Shown: one piece after another, positions 8,004 to 17,228 of the stretch
Layout of the letters: each line of letters starts with the position of its first letter
Position numbering within the stretch: the first letter of the stretch is position 1
NCBI RefSeq assembly: GCF_019166065.1
Contig: NZ_JAHTBN010000005.1
Coordinates: 186,001-250,000 of the forward strand
Direction: 5' to 3'
DNA from: Candidimonas humi
Lineage (GTDB): Bacteria > Pseudomonadota > Gammaproteobacteria > Burkholderiales > Burkholderiaceae_B
DNA: 64,000 nt
Program-made: the position numbers and the translations under genes
The notes under the pieces: model-generated
What the model saw: the letters and a program-made list of their open reading frames with translations, nothing else
The model's database searches: none
What the model was told of the DNA's origin: nothing

Positions 8004-11000
8004 ATGGTGGCTTCATCGACACACATGGGAAGCCGGTCGGCTTCCCGCAATTTCGCGGGGCGCGACGGGCGCAAGGCATCGGCAGCCATGAGTCCGGCTG
8101 CCGGCCATCCGGCTCCGCACCTGCACGGGCTGGCGCGCGCTTTGCGAGATGTCTTCGCCGCGGGTGCGGTTCTTACCGGCATTGCCGGGATTGCTGCCAT
8201 ACCGGTGCCTGCTTGGGCGGCGGGTGGAGCCGGTGGCGGCTCCCTGAGCGGCGCGGCCGGCGGAGCTGGGGGGAATGGCTACTCCGGCGCGGGTGGGTCG
8301 AATGGCGCCAACGGCGGGTTCCTGGGTTCGGGGGCCGGTGGCGGCGGCGGTAGCGCCGGCGGAGGCGCCGGCGGCAATGGCGGCAGCGGCACTCTGGGGA
8401 AAGGCGGCGCAGGCGGAAAAGGCGGGACCAACGGTAACTCGGCCGGCCATAGTTCTATACACGTCAGTTCCAGCCTGTCGGGCGAAGACGGCGAAGACGG
8501 CGGCAACGCCCAGAGCAAGCCGTTCATCGGCGCCTTTGGCGGCGGCGGTGGCGGCGGTGGCGGCGGGGCCGGCGGTTTCGGCGCCATCGTGACCGGTGAC
8601 CACGGTTCCAATAGCAATTCTTCCAGCATCGCGGGCGGCGATGGCGGTTCGGGGGGCAGTGGCACCCATGGCGGCAGTGGCGGCGACGGTGGTGGAGGGG
8701 TGTTGTTCACTAATCCAGGCCAGGGATCCCTGACCAACAGCGGCGGATTCTTCAGCAGCGCGAGTATCGCCGGCGGCAGCGGTGGCAACGGCGGCAGCAG
8801 CAGTGGCAACGGGGCGAATGGCGGAGCAGGTGGCGATGGCGTCAACGGCTCCGGCACGTCCTCGGGTTCGCGGAACATCACCAATGGCAGCCCGTTTGGC
8901 GGCGCCAATCGCATCGACGGCGGCGCCGGAGGCAGCGGAGGCGCCGGAGGCCTGGCTGGCGGTACCGGCGGGGCTGGCGGCGCGGGCATCAACGGCTCGT
9001 ATCTGAATGTCGGCAATGGCAGTTTGTCTGGCGGCACCAATAGCATCAACGGTGGAGCGGGCGGGAACGGTGGAGCCAATGGCGGCGCCGGCGGCGCTGG
9101 TGGCGCCGGCATCAGCGGCTCGAACATCGATGTCGCCAATGGCAGCTTGTTATTCGGCGGCGGCAACAGTATCAATGGCGGTGCAGGCGGCAGTGGCGGC
9201 GCTGGTGTCGACGGTTTTGTGGCCGGGAGCAGCGGCGGCAGCGGCGGTGCTGGCGGTGCCGGCATCAGCATCGGGGCTAACGGCTCGACCATCAACAGCG
9301 GCAAGATCGCGGGCGGCGCCGGCGGCAATGGCGGCAATGGCGGCAACGGCCTCGGTTTCGGCGGCAACGGCGGCGCGGGCGGTGCAGGCGGCGCGGGTAT
9401 CGATGGCGGGGATCACAGCAGCATCGTCAACAGTGGCACGATTGCCGGCGGCGCTGGCGGTGCCGGCGGTGCTGGAGGTAGCGGCTTCTTGGCCGGAACC
9501 GATGGCGCAGGCGGAGCGGGCGGTGCCGGCATCATTGGCTCGAACCTCAGCATCACCAACAGCGGCACGATCTCGGGTGGCGCCGGCAGCACCGCCGACA
9601 ATTCGGGCAATTCGCTCGAATTTACCGGCGGATCCAATACGCTGACGCTGCAAGGCTCGCATTGGCAACTGAACGGTGATATCGGTCTGGATAATGGCAG
9701 CAGCCTGACATTCGACCAGACCCAGCAGCAGACTGTCGACAATCACATTACCGGCGACGGCTCTCTGGTTCAGGGCGGCAGGGGGACTTTGACCCTCACC
9801 GGCGTCAATGACTACACCGGCGGCACGACGGTGTACGGAAACCTGAACGTTGGCACCACCGGGGCGCTGGGCACCGGCGACGTAAAGGTAAAGGGCGGGC
9901 AGATACCCGGAGTCGACAACCCGCAGCTGACGTTCCAGGCCGACACCAGCGCGCAGTCCCTGCACATCGCCAATACGAATGGCGGCGGGACGGTCTTCCA
10001 AAGCACCTCCACGGCAGACCATGCACGAATCTACAATGCCGATGGCGGCAGCACGACCTTCCAGAGCGACTCGACGGCCGGCAATTCGAGAATCTTCAAC
10101 GGCGATGACGGCACCACGACGTTCACCGGAACGGGCGCTACGGCCGGCAACGCGTTCATCGTCAATGCCGATCCGGGCCTGACGGTCTTCAATAACGGCG
10201 CGGACGCGGGCGACGCGCTTGTCTTCAACACCGACGGCGGCCGCACGACGTTCTCCGATACGGGCACCAGCGCCGCGTCGTCGCACATCGTCAACGTGGC
10301 CGGCGGCAGCACCTCGTTCGACACCCAGTCGACGGCGGGCGATTCGACCATCACCAACGTGTACGGCGGCAGCACCTCGTTCGCCGATGCGGGCACCACC
10401 GCGGGTACGTCGGACATCACCAACGGGCGTGGCGGCCGCACGTCGTTCAGCAGCGGTTCGACGGCCGGCGAGTCGGACATCACCAATGACCGGGGCGGGC
10501 GTACGACATTCGCCGATGCGGGTACCACCGCGGGCACGTCGAACATCACCAACGAGCGCGGCGGCCGCACGTCGTTCAGCAGCGGCTCGACAGCCGGCGG
10601 CTCGACTATCACCAACCAAACGGGTGGCCGCACGACGTTTGCCGGCACGGGCACTACTGCGGGCTCGTCGCACATCAGCAACCAGACCGGCGGCAGCACA
10701 GCCTTCTACTGGGGCTCGGACGCAGGTTCGTCGCACATCAGCAACGCCGACGGCGGCAGCACGACGTTCAACGACAACTCGTCGGCCAGCCTGGCCAGTA
10801 TCAGCAACAAGTCCGGCGGCAACACGACCTTCAACGACTGGTCCAGCGCCGGCGGTGCGAAGATCAGCAATACCCTGGGCGGCAGCACGGCCTTCAATGA
10901 TCGCTCCAGTGCCGGTAGCGCGACGATAGGCAATACCCTGGGCGGCAGTACGGCGTTCAATGACCGTTCGAACGCCGGTGATGCGACGATAGGCAACACC

Positions 11001-14000
11001 CTGGGCGGCAGCACGGCGTTCAATGGCCGTTCGAACGCCGGCGATGCGAAAATCAGCAACATCGCCGGCAGCACAGCCTTCAACGACCGGTCTAACGCGG
11101 GTGGTGCCACGATCACCAACGTGGCCTTGGGCAGCACGCAGTTCAGCGATCGTTCCGACGCGGGTCACGCGACCATCAACAATGGCGCGCTTGGTGGCAC
11201 CTCGTTCGCCGATCGTTCGAGCGCCGGCCGTGCAACCATCACCAATACGACCCTGGGCAGCACGACCTTCAACGATCATTCGAGCGCTGATCGCGCGACG
11301 ATCGACAACAATGGCGGCAGCACGTCCTTCAAGGACGATTCGAGCGCCGGTCGGGCGACGATCACCAACGAGAACCGCGGCGGCACGACGTTCAGCGGCG
11401 ACTCGTCGGCGGGCCGTGCCGATATCACCAATGGCAATCGCGGCAGCACTACCTTCAACGGCAATTCGACGGCCGGTGGGGCGCACATCACCAACGAAAC
11501 CCGCGGCAGCACGACGTTCAACAACGGGACGGATGCCGGTTGGGCGCGCATCGACAACGAAGGCGGTTCGACGACGTTCAATAATGGTTCGTCGGCCAAG
11601 CATGCTCAGATCGCCAATACCGATGACGGCAGCACGACCTTCAACGGAGGCTCGACGGCCGACCAGGCGTTTATCTACAATGCCGACGGTGGCGGCACGA
11701 CTTTCCAGAGCAACTCGACGTCTCGGCTGGCGACAGCTGGGCAGGCTTTCATCTATAACGGTGATGACGGCGTCACGACATTCACTGGTAAGGGGGCCAC
11801 GGCGGGCGAAGCTTTCATCGTCAATGCCGATCCGGGCTTGACGATCTTCAATAACGGCGCGAATGCGGGCGACGCGCTTGTCTTCAACACCGACGGCGGC
11901 CGCACGACGTTCTCCGATACGGGCACCAGCGCCGCGTCGTCACACATCGTCAACGTGGCGGGCGGCAGCACCTCGTTCGACACCCAGTCGACGGCGGGCG
12001 ATTCGACCATCACCAACGTGTACGGCGGCAGCACCTCGTTCGCCGATGCGGGCACCACCGCGGGTACGTCGGACATCACCAACGAGCGCGGCGGCCGCAC
12101 GTCCTTCCGCAGCGGTTCGACAGCCGGCGACGCGACTATCACCAATAAAACGGGTGGCCGCACGACGTTTGCCGGCACGGACACTACCGCGGGCTCGTCG
12201 CACATCAGCAACCGAACCGGCGGCAGCACAGCCTTCTACTGGGGCTCGGACGCGGGTTCGTCGCATATCAGCAACGTCGGCAGCGGCAGCACGAGCTTCA
12301 ACGACAACTCGTCGGCCGACGAGGCCCGGATCAGCAACAGATTCGGCGGCAGCACTGTCTTTAACGACAGGTCGACAGCCGGCGACGCCACCGTCAACAA
12401 CGCGTTTGGCGGCAGCACGGCGTTCAATGGCCGTTCGAATGCCGGCGGGGCGACGATCAACAACGTCCTGGGTGGCAATACGGCGTTCAACGACCGATCC
12501 AATGCCGGTGGCGCGACGATCGACAACGTCTTGGGCGGCAGCACGGCATTCAACGACCACTCGTCGGCGGGCCATGCTGATATCGCCAATAGCCGTGGTG
12601 GCAGCACGGCCTTCAGCGGCGGCTCGACGGCTGACGAATCGACCATTTTCAATGGCCGGGGTGGCCGCACGACTTTCGCCGATGCGGGCACCTCTGCCGG
12701 CACGTCGACGATCGCCAATAAGCGCGGTGGCAGCACTGCGTTCGGCGGCGGTGCGACGGCGGACGGCGCAAGCATCACCAACGATCGCGGCGGCCGTACG
12801 ACGTTTGCCGATGCTGGCACTACAGCCGGAACATCGACGATCGTCAACGAGCGTGGCGGCCGTACTTCGTTCGGCAGCGGGTCGTCGGCCGGCGAGGCAA
12901 GCATCAGCAACAGCCGCGGTGGCCACACCTACTTCGGCTATCAGGCCTCGGCCGACGGGGCGGCCATCACCAACAGCCGTGGCGGCACGACCGCCTTCGG
13001 CAACGGAGCGACGGCCGGCGGGGCGAGCATTACCAACAGCCGCGGTGGCAGCACCACATTTGCCAAGGGCTCGGATGCCGGCTCGGCCATCCTAGCCAAC
13101 AGCAAGGGCGGCAGCACGCTGTTTGCCGACGGCTCCATGGCAGAGTCCGCCCAGATCACCAACAGCTCGGGCGGTTATACCTCCCTGGCCGGCAACGCCG
13201 CTCTCGGGGCATCCACCGTCACCAACAACGCCGGCGGCGCTCTGTTGATAGGCGGCCAGGCCAACGCAGCCGGCGCCACGGTCATCAACAACGCCGGCGG
13301 CAAGGTGGACATCAGCCGCAGCTCGGCGGGCGCGAGCATCGGTTCGCTGTCGGGCGCCGGCAATGTTTACCTGGGTGGCCAGGCGCTGACCGTAGGCGCG
13401 TTGAACCGCAACGAGACGATCGGCGGCGTGATCTCCGACGGTGGTGTCGCGGGCGGTACTGGCGGCAGCCTGGTGAAAGTCGGCACGGGCACTCTGATCC
13501 TCGACGGCGTGAATACTTACACCGGCGGCACCGCCATCAATGGCGGCACGCTGGAAGTGGGAGATGCAAACACACCCTCGGCGAGCATCCTGGGCGATGT
13601 GTCGGTCAATTCGGGCGGCACCCTGCGAGGCCACGGCAGCGTCAACGGCAATGTGGACAACAACGGTGGCATGGTGTGGCCGGGCGGATCGATCGGCACC
13701 CTGACCGTGAACGGCAACTACACGCAATCGCCCACCGGCACCCTGCAGATCGAAGTCAGCCCAACGGTGGCTTCGCAACTGAAGGTGTCGGGCACGGCCA
13801 CGCTGGCCGGCAACCTGAGCCTGCTGTATGCGCCGGGTACATACTCCAGCCAGACGTACACGCTGGTCAATGCGACTGCCGTCAACGGCACCTTCTCGAC
13901 GGTGACGGGCAATGTCCCGGCGGACTCGAAGTACGGCGTGTCGTACCTGTCTAGCGCGGCCAACCTGAGCGTGGCACCCATGGTGGTGGCGCCCACCCAG

Positions 14001-14987
14001 GCGACCATATACGGAGCGGTGGCTTCGTCGGCCCTGCGTGAGTCGCAGCGCGTCAACGATGCGCTGCTGGAGCGCCTGGCCGGGCCTTGCGGCGTGGTGG
14101 CCAAGGCTGGCGGCAAGAATGCCGGCAGCAGCGCCGGCCAGACTCCCGACATCTGCGCCCGCCAGGGCAATGGTGTCTGGATTCAGGCACAGGGCACCAA
14201 CACTAAGGTGGACGGCAATCACGATGCGCCGGACGTCACCGATCGCCGCTTCGGCTTCTTGACTGGGCTGGATCACCAGTGGAAGGGCTGGACGGTGGGC
14301 GTGGCCGGCGGCTACAGCCATGCCGACGTGCTGGAAAGCGGCAATGGCTCCAAGGGTACGCTGGATACTCTGCGCATCGCAGGCTACGGCGCCAAGGATC
14401 TCGGTGCCTTCACCTTGGGCGGTACGCTAGGCTATGCGTACGACTTCGCGTCGACCACGCGCTCCTTCGGCGGACTGGGCAATGCCAAGGGCAGCAGCAA
14501 TGGCCAGGAAGTCACGGCCGGCCTGCAAGGCAGCCGTTCCTGGACGCTGGGCTCCGTGGTGCTTACGCCGCGGCTCGGGGTACGCTATGCCTATCTGGAC
14601 GGATTCGGCATGGACGAAAGCGGTCCGACGGCGCAGAACCTGAGCGTGGCCAATCAGCACTTGCAGAGCCTGCAGCCGTACCTGGGCGTCACGCTGGATT
14701 ATCCGTTCGCGATGCGCAACAGCGATCGTCCGGCGTCGGTGCAACTGCGTGCTGGTTATGCCTACGAGACCCTGAGCACGAGCCGTAATGTCTCGGTAAC
14801 GGCGGCCGATGGTACAGGTTTCGTGATTCCGGGCACGGTAGACACCCGCGGCATGGTGACGCTCGGCGCGGGGGCGACCCTGCCGATCGGTAAGTCGGCT
14901 AGCGGCTATCTGCGCTATGACAGCGTGCTGCACACTGGCAATGTGAACGCGCAATCGCTACAGGCTGGGGTGGAATACCGGTTCTGA
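8004..14987 (+). CDS. giant repeat-rich type Va autotransporter
   Basis: A 2,327-residue secreted surface protein. The signal sequence ends near residue 72 (IPVPAWA|AGG). A glycine-rich domain (about 73-530) is built of GGAGG and GGNGG runs. A strand-rich segment (about 540-650) includes a passenger repeat (GTLTLTGVNDYTGGTTVYG). About 50 tandem 21-residue repeats follow (about 654-1766), then a second passenger-associated repeat (GTGTLILDGVNTYTGGTAI). A linker with two cysteines (2029, 2051) leads to the outer-membrane beta-barrel (about 2058-2327) ending in aromatic Y-R-F. The start is uncertain: ATG 8004 has a poorly spaced AAGG, while ATG 8088 would give a normal 44-residue signal peptide. 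No protease or lipase motif was seen, so adhesion or aggregation is the likely role. Confidence 0.9.
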   Translation: MVASSTHMGSRSASRNFAGRDGRKASAAMSPAAGHPAPHLHGLARALRDVFAAGAVLTGIAGIAAIPVPAWAAGGAGGGSLSGAAGGAGGNGYSGAGGSNGANGGFLGSGAGGGGGSAGGGAGGNGGSGTLGKGGAGGKGGTNGNSAGHSSIHVSSSLSGEDGEDGGNAQSKPFIGAFGGGGGGGGGGAGGFGAIVTGDHGSNSNSSSIAGGDGGSGGSGTHGGSGGDGGGGVLFTNPGQGSLTNSGGFFSSASIAGGSGGNGGSSSGNGANGGAGGDGVNGSGTSSGSRNITNGSPFGGANRIDGGAGGSGGAGGLAGGTGGAGGAGINGSYLNVGNGSLSGGTNSINGGAGGNGGANGGAGGAGGAGISGSNIDVANGSLLFGGGNSINGGAGGSGGAGVDGFVAGSSGGSGGAGGAGISIGANGSTINSGKIAGGAGGNGGNGGNGLGFGGNGGAGGAGGAGIDGGDHSSIVNSGTIAGGAGGAGGAGGSGFLAGTDGAGGAGGAGIIGSNLSITNSGTISGGAGSTADNSGNSLEFTGGSNTLTLQGSHWQLNGDIGLDNGSSLTFDQTQQQTVDNHITGDGSLVQGGRGTLTLTGVNDYTGGTTVYGNLNVGTTGALGTGDVKVKGGQIPGVDNPQLTFQADTSAQSLHIANTNGGGTVFQSTSTADHARIYNADGGSTTFQSDSTAGNSRIFNGDDGTTTFTGTGATAGNAFIVNADPGLTVFNNGADAGDALVFNTDGGRTTFSDTGTSAASSHIVNVAGGSTSFDTQSTAGDSTITNVYGGSTSFADAGTTAGTSDITNGRGGRTSFSSGSTAGESDITNDRGGRTTFADAGTTAGTSNITNERGGRTSFSSGSTAGGSTITNQTGGRTTFAGTGTTAGSSHISNQTGGSTAFYWGSDAGSSHISNADGGSTTFNDNSSASLASISNKSGGNTTFNDWSSAGGAKISNTLGGSTAFNDRSSAGSATIGNTLGGSTAFNDRSNAGDATIGNTLGGSTAFNGRSNAGDAKISNIAGSTAFNDRSNAGGATITNVALGSTQFSDRSDAGHATINNGALGGTSFADRSSAGRATITNTTLGSTTFNDHSSADRATIDNNGGSTSFKDDSSAGRATITNENRGGTTFSGDSSAGRADITNGNRGSTTFNGNSTAGGAHITNETRGSTTFNNGTDAGWARIDNEGGSTTFNNGSSAKHAQIANTDDGSTTFNGGSTADQAFIYNADGGGTTFQSNSTSRLATAGQAFIYNGDDGVTTFTGKGATAGEAFIVNADPGLTIFNNGANAGDALVFNTDGGRTTFSDTGTSAASSHIVNVAGGSTSFDTQSTAGDSTITNVYGGSTSFADAGTTAGTSDITNERGGRTSFRSGSTAGDATITNKTGGRTTFAGTDTTAGSSHISNRTGGSTAFYWGSDAGSSHISNVGSGSTSFNDNSSADEARISNRFGGSTVFNDRSTAGDATVNNAFGGSTAFNGRSNAGGATINNVLGGNTAFNDRSNAGGATIDNVLGGSTAFNDHSSAGHADIANSRGGSTAFSGGSTADESTIFNGRGGRTTFADAGTSAGTSTIANKRGGSTAFGGGATADGASITNDRGGRTTFADAGTTAGTSTIVNERGGRTSFGSGSSAGEASISNSRGGHTYFGYQASADGAAITNSRGGTTAFGNGATAGGASITNSRGGSTTFAKGSDAGSAILANSKGGSTLFADGSMAESAQITNSSGGYTSLAGNAALGASTVTNNAGGALLIGGQANAAGATVINNAGGKVDISRSSAGASIGSLSGAGNVYLGGQALTVGALNRNETIGGVISDGGVAGGTGGSLVKVGTGTLILDGVNTYTGGTAINGGTLEVGDANTPSASILGDVSVNSGGTLRGHGSVNGNVDNNGGMVWPGGSIGTLTVNGNYTQSPTGTLQIEVSPTVASQLKVSGTATLAGNLSLLYAPGTYSSQTYTLVNATAVNGTFSTVTGNVPADSKYGVSYLSSAANLSVAPMVVAPTQATIYGAVASSALRESQRVNDALLERLAGPCGVVAKAGGKNAGSSAGQTPDICARQGNGVWIQAQGTNTKVDGNHDAPDVTDRRFGFLTGLDHQWKGWTVGVAGGYSHADVLESGNGSKGTLDTLRIAGYGAKDLGAFTLGGTLGYAYDFASTTRSFGGLGNAKGSSNGQEVTAGLQGSRSWTLGSVVLTPRLGVRYAYLDGFGMDESGPTAQNLSVANQHLQSLQPYLGVTLDYPFAMRNSDRPASVQLRAGYAYETLSTSRNVSVTAADGTGFVIPGTVDTRGMVTLGAGATLPIGKSASGYLRYDSVLHTGNVNAQSLQAGVEYRF
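10020..10785 (+). repeat. segmental duplication inside autotransporter, copy 1
   Basis: Matches copy 2 almost base for base over its core. At the start of the match the two copies are 1,659 bases apart (gtcttcaaca at 10221 and 11880); after the deletion they are 1,530 apart (gccttctact at 10701 and 12231). The 129-base difference equals two repeat units that are present here and missing in copy 2. Confidence 0.85.
11680..12318 (+). repeat. segmental duplication inside autotransporter, copy 2
   Basis: The second copy of the block that starts at about 10020. It keeps the same order of distinctive units (ADPGLT, TDGGRTTFSDTG, VYGGSTSFAD, GGSTAFYWGSDAG) but lacks two units (43 residues) next to TSDITN. 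An extra few residues (S-R-L-A-T-A) interrupt one unit near 11730. Confidence 0.85.
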
Positions 14988-15032
14988 GGCGGCAGCTAGG
15001 TCCGGGCCGGCCGCTTCGGTGGCTGGCAAGGT

Positions 15033-15064
15033 CGGGGTTGGTGCTCGTTGGAGCGCCAACCCCG
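15033..15064 (+). terminator. hairpin after the autotransporter gene
   Basis: CGGGGTTGG (15033-15041) pairs perfectly with CCAACCCCG (15056-15064) around a 14-base loop, 46 bases after the stop. CTGTGTTTC follows, a weak T-run, so this is a likely but imperfect intrinsic terminator. Confidence 0.55.
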
Positions 15065-15089
15065 CTGTGTTTCATGCCAATCGGCTTTC

Positions 15090-15122
15090 AAAGGGCGCAT
15101 TCAATGCCAGCGGCGTGTTCGC
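15090..15122 (+). pseudogene. 33-bp relic matching the ABC permease gene
   Basis: These bases match about 6886-6918 of the importer permease gene with two differences and encode the same residues, GAFNASGVFAA. Similarity stops on both sides: here the next codons do not continue the permease sequence. It is too short to be functional. It looks like a scar left by duplication or gene loss, or by recombination that placed the autotransporter between the two copies. Confidence 0.5.
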
Positions 15123-15258
15123 GGCAGCCTCGTACATCGTACGGGGCTGTTTTTTTTATGGGTTGGGCCCGGGCCGCCGTGTTATACACTGCATGAGCAT
15201 GCAGCCGCGGCATCCGCTCGGGGCCTGGAATCGCATGAACATGGCAATGGAGACGGGA

Positions 15259-15996
15259 ATGAGTCTGGATGCGGTCAAGGCCCTGGTATTCGATACCTTC
15301 GGCACGGTGGTGGACTGGCGCACATCAGTGTCGCGCGATCTGGCCGCGTTCGGCAAGCGCAAGGGCATCGAGGCCGATTGGCTGGCTTTCGCCGACGCCT
15401 GGCGCGCGGGGTACAAGCCTGCCATGGATACCGTGCGCAAGGGGCTGCGCCCCTGGGCCAACATCGACGTGCTGCATCGCGAGCGGCTGGAACAGTTGCT
15501 GGAAGACTTCGGCATACACGGCCTGACCGAAGACGAGCTGCGCTACCTGAACGACACCTGGCACCGGCTGGCCCCCTGGCCCGATGTCCTGCCGGGCTTG
15601 CAGCGCCTGAAGCAGCATTACATTCTTTCGACGTTTTCCAACGGCAGCGTGCCGTGCCTGGTGGGCATGGCCAAGCACGCGGGCCTGCCCTGGGACGCCA
15701 TTTATTCGGCCGATATCGCGCGCCACTTCAAGCCCGATCCCGAGGTCTACCTGGGGGTTATCGATTTCTTCGCCCTGCAGCCCGGAGAGGTCATGCTGGT
15801 GGCCGCGCACAACGGCGACCTGCGGCATGCCCGTTCCCACGGCATGCGCACGGCTTACATTCATCGTCCGACGGAATACGGTCCGGCCCAATCCAAGGAC
15901 TTGCGCGCCGAAGAGGACTGGGACGTGATCGTGCCCGGCATGGACCGGCTGGCCGATACCTTGCTGGGGGAGCAGGCGCCGGGGCGGCCGGCTTGA
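15259..15996 (+). CDS. type II haloacid dehalogenase (HAD superfamily)
   Basis: A 245-residue hydrolase of the L-2-haloacid dehalogenase class, which replaces halogen on short 2-haloacids by water through an aspartyl ester. The nucleophile is D12 in LVFDTFGTVVDWR. Motif II is STFSNGS, the motif III lysine is in HFKPDPEVY, and the acidic motif IV is VAAHNGDLRHARSHGM. Of several in-frame ATGs the one at 15259 is chosen because GGAG (15249-15252) is well placed and homology begins at once. It stands alone between the autotransporter and a minus-strand selenium operon. The real substrate could be another phosphate or halo acid. Confidence 0.88.
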   Translation: MSLDAVKALVFDTFGTVVDWRTSVSRDLAAFGKRKGIEADWLAFADAWRAGYKPAMDTVRKGLRPWANIDVLHRERLEQLLEDFGIHGLTEDELRYLNDTWHRLAPWPDVLPGLQRLKQHYILSTFSNGSVPCLVGMAKHAGLPWDAIYSADIARHFKPDPEVYLGVIDFFALQPGEVMLVAAHNGDLRHARSHGMRTAYIHRPTEYGPAQSKDLRAEEDWDVIVPGMDRLADTLLGEQAPGRPA

Positions 15997-16133
15997 TCCG
16001 CATGGCCTGCCGTTACACGGTGGCCGGAGCTGTTATTTCGTGAGGGGCGGCGCATAGCCGCAAGCATCAGACCGTCTTGCCCCGGGCCGCAAGGCGGCGC
16101 TGCGGCCACGCTGCGGCGCCGATGTCGCGCCGT

Positions 16134-17228
16134 TCAGGCGACGACGATGCGTGCTTCGCCTTCGGCCATGTGGCCGATCAGCGCAGCCTGCCCAAAGCCG
16201 CCATCGCGGAATATGGCCAGCACTTCGTCCGCGGCCGCCGGGTCGCAGGACACCAGCAGGCCACCGGAGGTCTGCGGGTCGGTCAATAGGGTCTGCGCCG
16301 TGGCCGGCAGAGCGCCGGACAGTTCTACTTCGGCCGAGCACGAGGCCCAGTTGCGCGCGGACGCGCCGGTGCGGATGCCGGCCTCGGCGAATTCGCGCGC
16401 ACCGCGGATCCAGGGCAGGGCGTCATAGCGGATATGCGCCGCCAGCTCGGCGCCGCGGCATAGCTCCAGCGTGTGCCCGAGCAGGCCGAAGCCTGTGACA
16501 TCGGTCATGGCGTGCACGCCGGGCAGAGTGGCCAGGCGCGTGCCGGGCCGGTTCAGCAGCGTGGTCGAGGCGATCATCTCGCGGTAGCCATCGTCGCCGA
16601 GCAGGTTTTTCTTCAGTGCCGCGGAAAGTATGCCGACACCCAGCGGCTTGCCGAGTATCAGTGCGTCGCCGGCGCGTGCGCCGACGTTGCGGGCAATGCG
16701 CTGCGGATGCACCAGGCCCAGCGCCGCCAGGCCGTAGATGGGCTCGACCGAATCGATCGAATGGCCGCCGGCTATCGGTATTCCGGCTTGCGCGCAGACC
16801 GAGGCGCCGCCTTCCAGCACGCGCGCGATCACGTCGTGCGGCAGCACATTGATGGGCATGCCCACCAGCGCCAGGGCCATGATGGGCTTGCCGCCCATGG
16901 CATAGACGTCCGACAGCGCGTTGACCGCCGCGATGCGCCCGAAGTCGTAGGGGTCGTCGACGATGGGCATGAAGAAATCGGTGGTGGCGACAATGGCCTG
17001 CTCGTCGTTGATTCGATAGACGGCGGCATCGTCGCTGGTGTCCGAGCCTACCAGCAGGTCGGGAAAGCCCGTGGCCGGTGACAGGCGTCCGAGCAGTTCG
17101 GACAGTACCCCCGGCGCGATCTTGCAGCCGCAGCCGCCGCCGTGCGAGAGTTCGGTGAGCCTGGGAGACGTGGCGCCGGACGGCGCGGCGTTGCAAGCAG
17201 TCGTAGCGGGGGTGTTGGCAGCAGTCAT
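16134..17228 (-). CDS. selD: selenide, water dikinase (selenophosphate synthetase)
   Basis: A 364-residue cytosolic enzyme that makes selenophosphate from selenide and ATP. The N-terminal catalytic motif is SHGGGCGCKIAPG. C33 and K36 match the essential Cys17/Lys20 of E. coli SelD, so this is the cysteine rather than selenocysteine form. Other conserved parts are GSDTSDDAAVY, TTDFFMPIVDDPYDFG, GGHSID, and DPQTSGGLL near the C-terminus. Its ATG overlaps the selU stop by four bases. The N-terminal ~25 residues are low complexity. It supplies the selenium donor used by SelU, the product of the preceding gene. Confidence 0.96.
   Translation of the reverse strand: MTAANTPATTACNAAPSGATSPRLTELSHGGGCGCKIAPGVLSELLGRLSPATGFPDLLVGSDTSDDAAVYRINDEQAIVATTDFFMPIVDDPYDFGRIAAVNALSDVYAMGGKPIMALALVGMPINVLPHDVIARVLEGGASVCAQAGIPIAGGHSIDSVEPIYGLAALGLVHPQRIARNVGARAGDALILGKPLGVGILSAALKKNLLGDDGYREMIASTTLLNRPGTRLATLPGVHAMTDVTGFGLLGHTLELCRGAELAAHIRYDALPWIRGAREFAEAGIRTGASARNWASCSAEVELSGALPATAQTLLTDPQTSGGLLVSCDPAAADEVLAIFRDGGFGQAALIGHMAEGEARIVVA

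Larger units (their letters stand above)
9964..13300 (+). repeat. about 50 tandem ~63-bp repeats encoding 21-residue units
   Basis: Each unit follows x-x-G-G-S/R-T-x-F-x-x-x-S-x-A-G-x-A-x-I-x-N, with lengths of 20-22 residues and one expanded to 26 near 11740. Asn ends nearly every unit, and F, A and I recur at fixed positions. That pattern fits one turn of a right-handed beta-helix per unit, with an Asn ladder and a hydrophobic core. Neighbouring units are often near-identical at DNA level (for example around 10880-11060), showing recent expansion by slippage or unequal exchange. The reading frame is kept throughout. Confidence 0.9.

Noticed and set aside
9150-11603. Minus-strand open frame of 817 codons across the autotransporter repeats
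   Set aside because: It is the mirror of a repeat-rich, stop-poor sequence; its translation is Ala/Arg/Gly-rich repeats with no family pattern, while the plus strand has signal peptide, passenger and barrel.
11863-13095. Plus-strand out-of-frame open frame of 410 codons in the repeats
   Set aside because: A frame-shifted reading of the same repeats, rich in Arg/Ala/Ser, with no start signal or recognisable domain.
9964-13300. Repeat array considered as CRISPR
   Set aside because: Units are 60-66 bp in frame with no alternating spacers, they encode a continuous protein, and no cas genes are present.
16134-17228. Selenocysteine in SelD
   Set aside because: The catalytic position is an ordinary Cys codon (C33) and no in-frame TGA is present within the gene.
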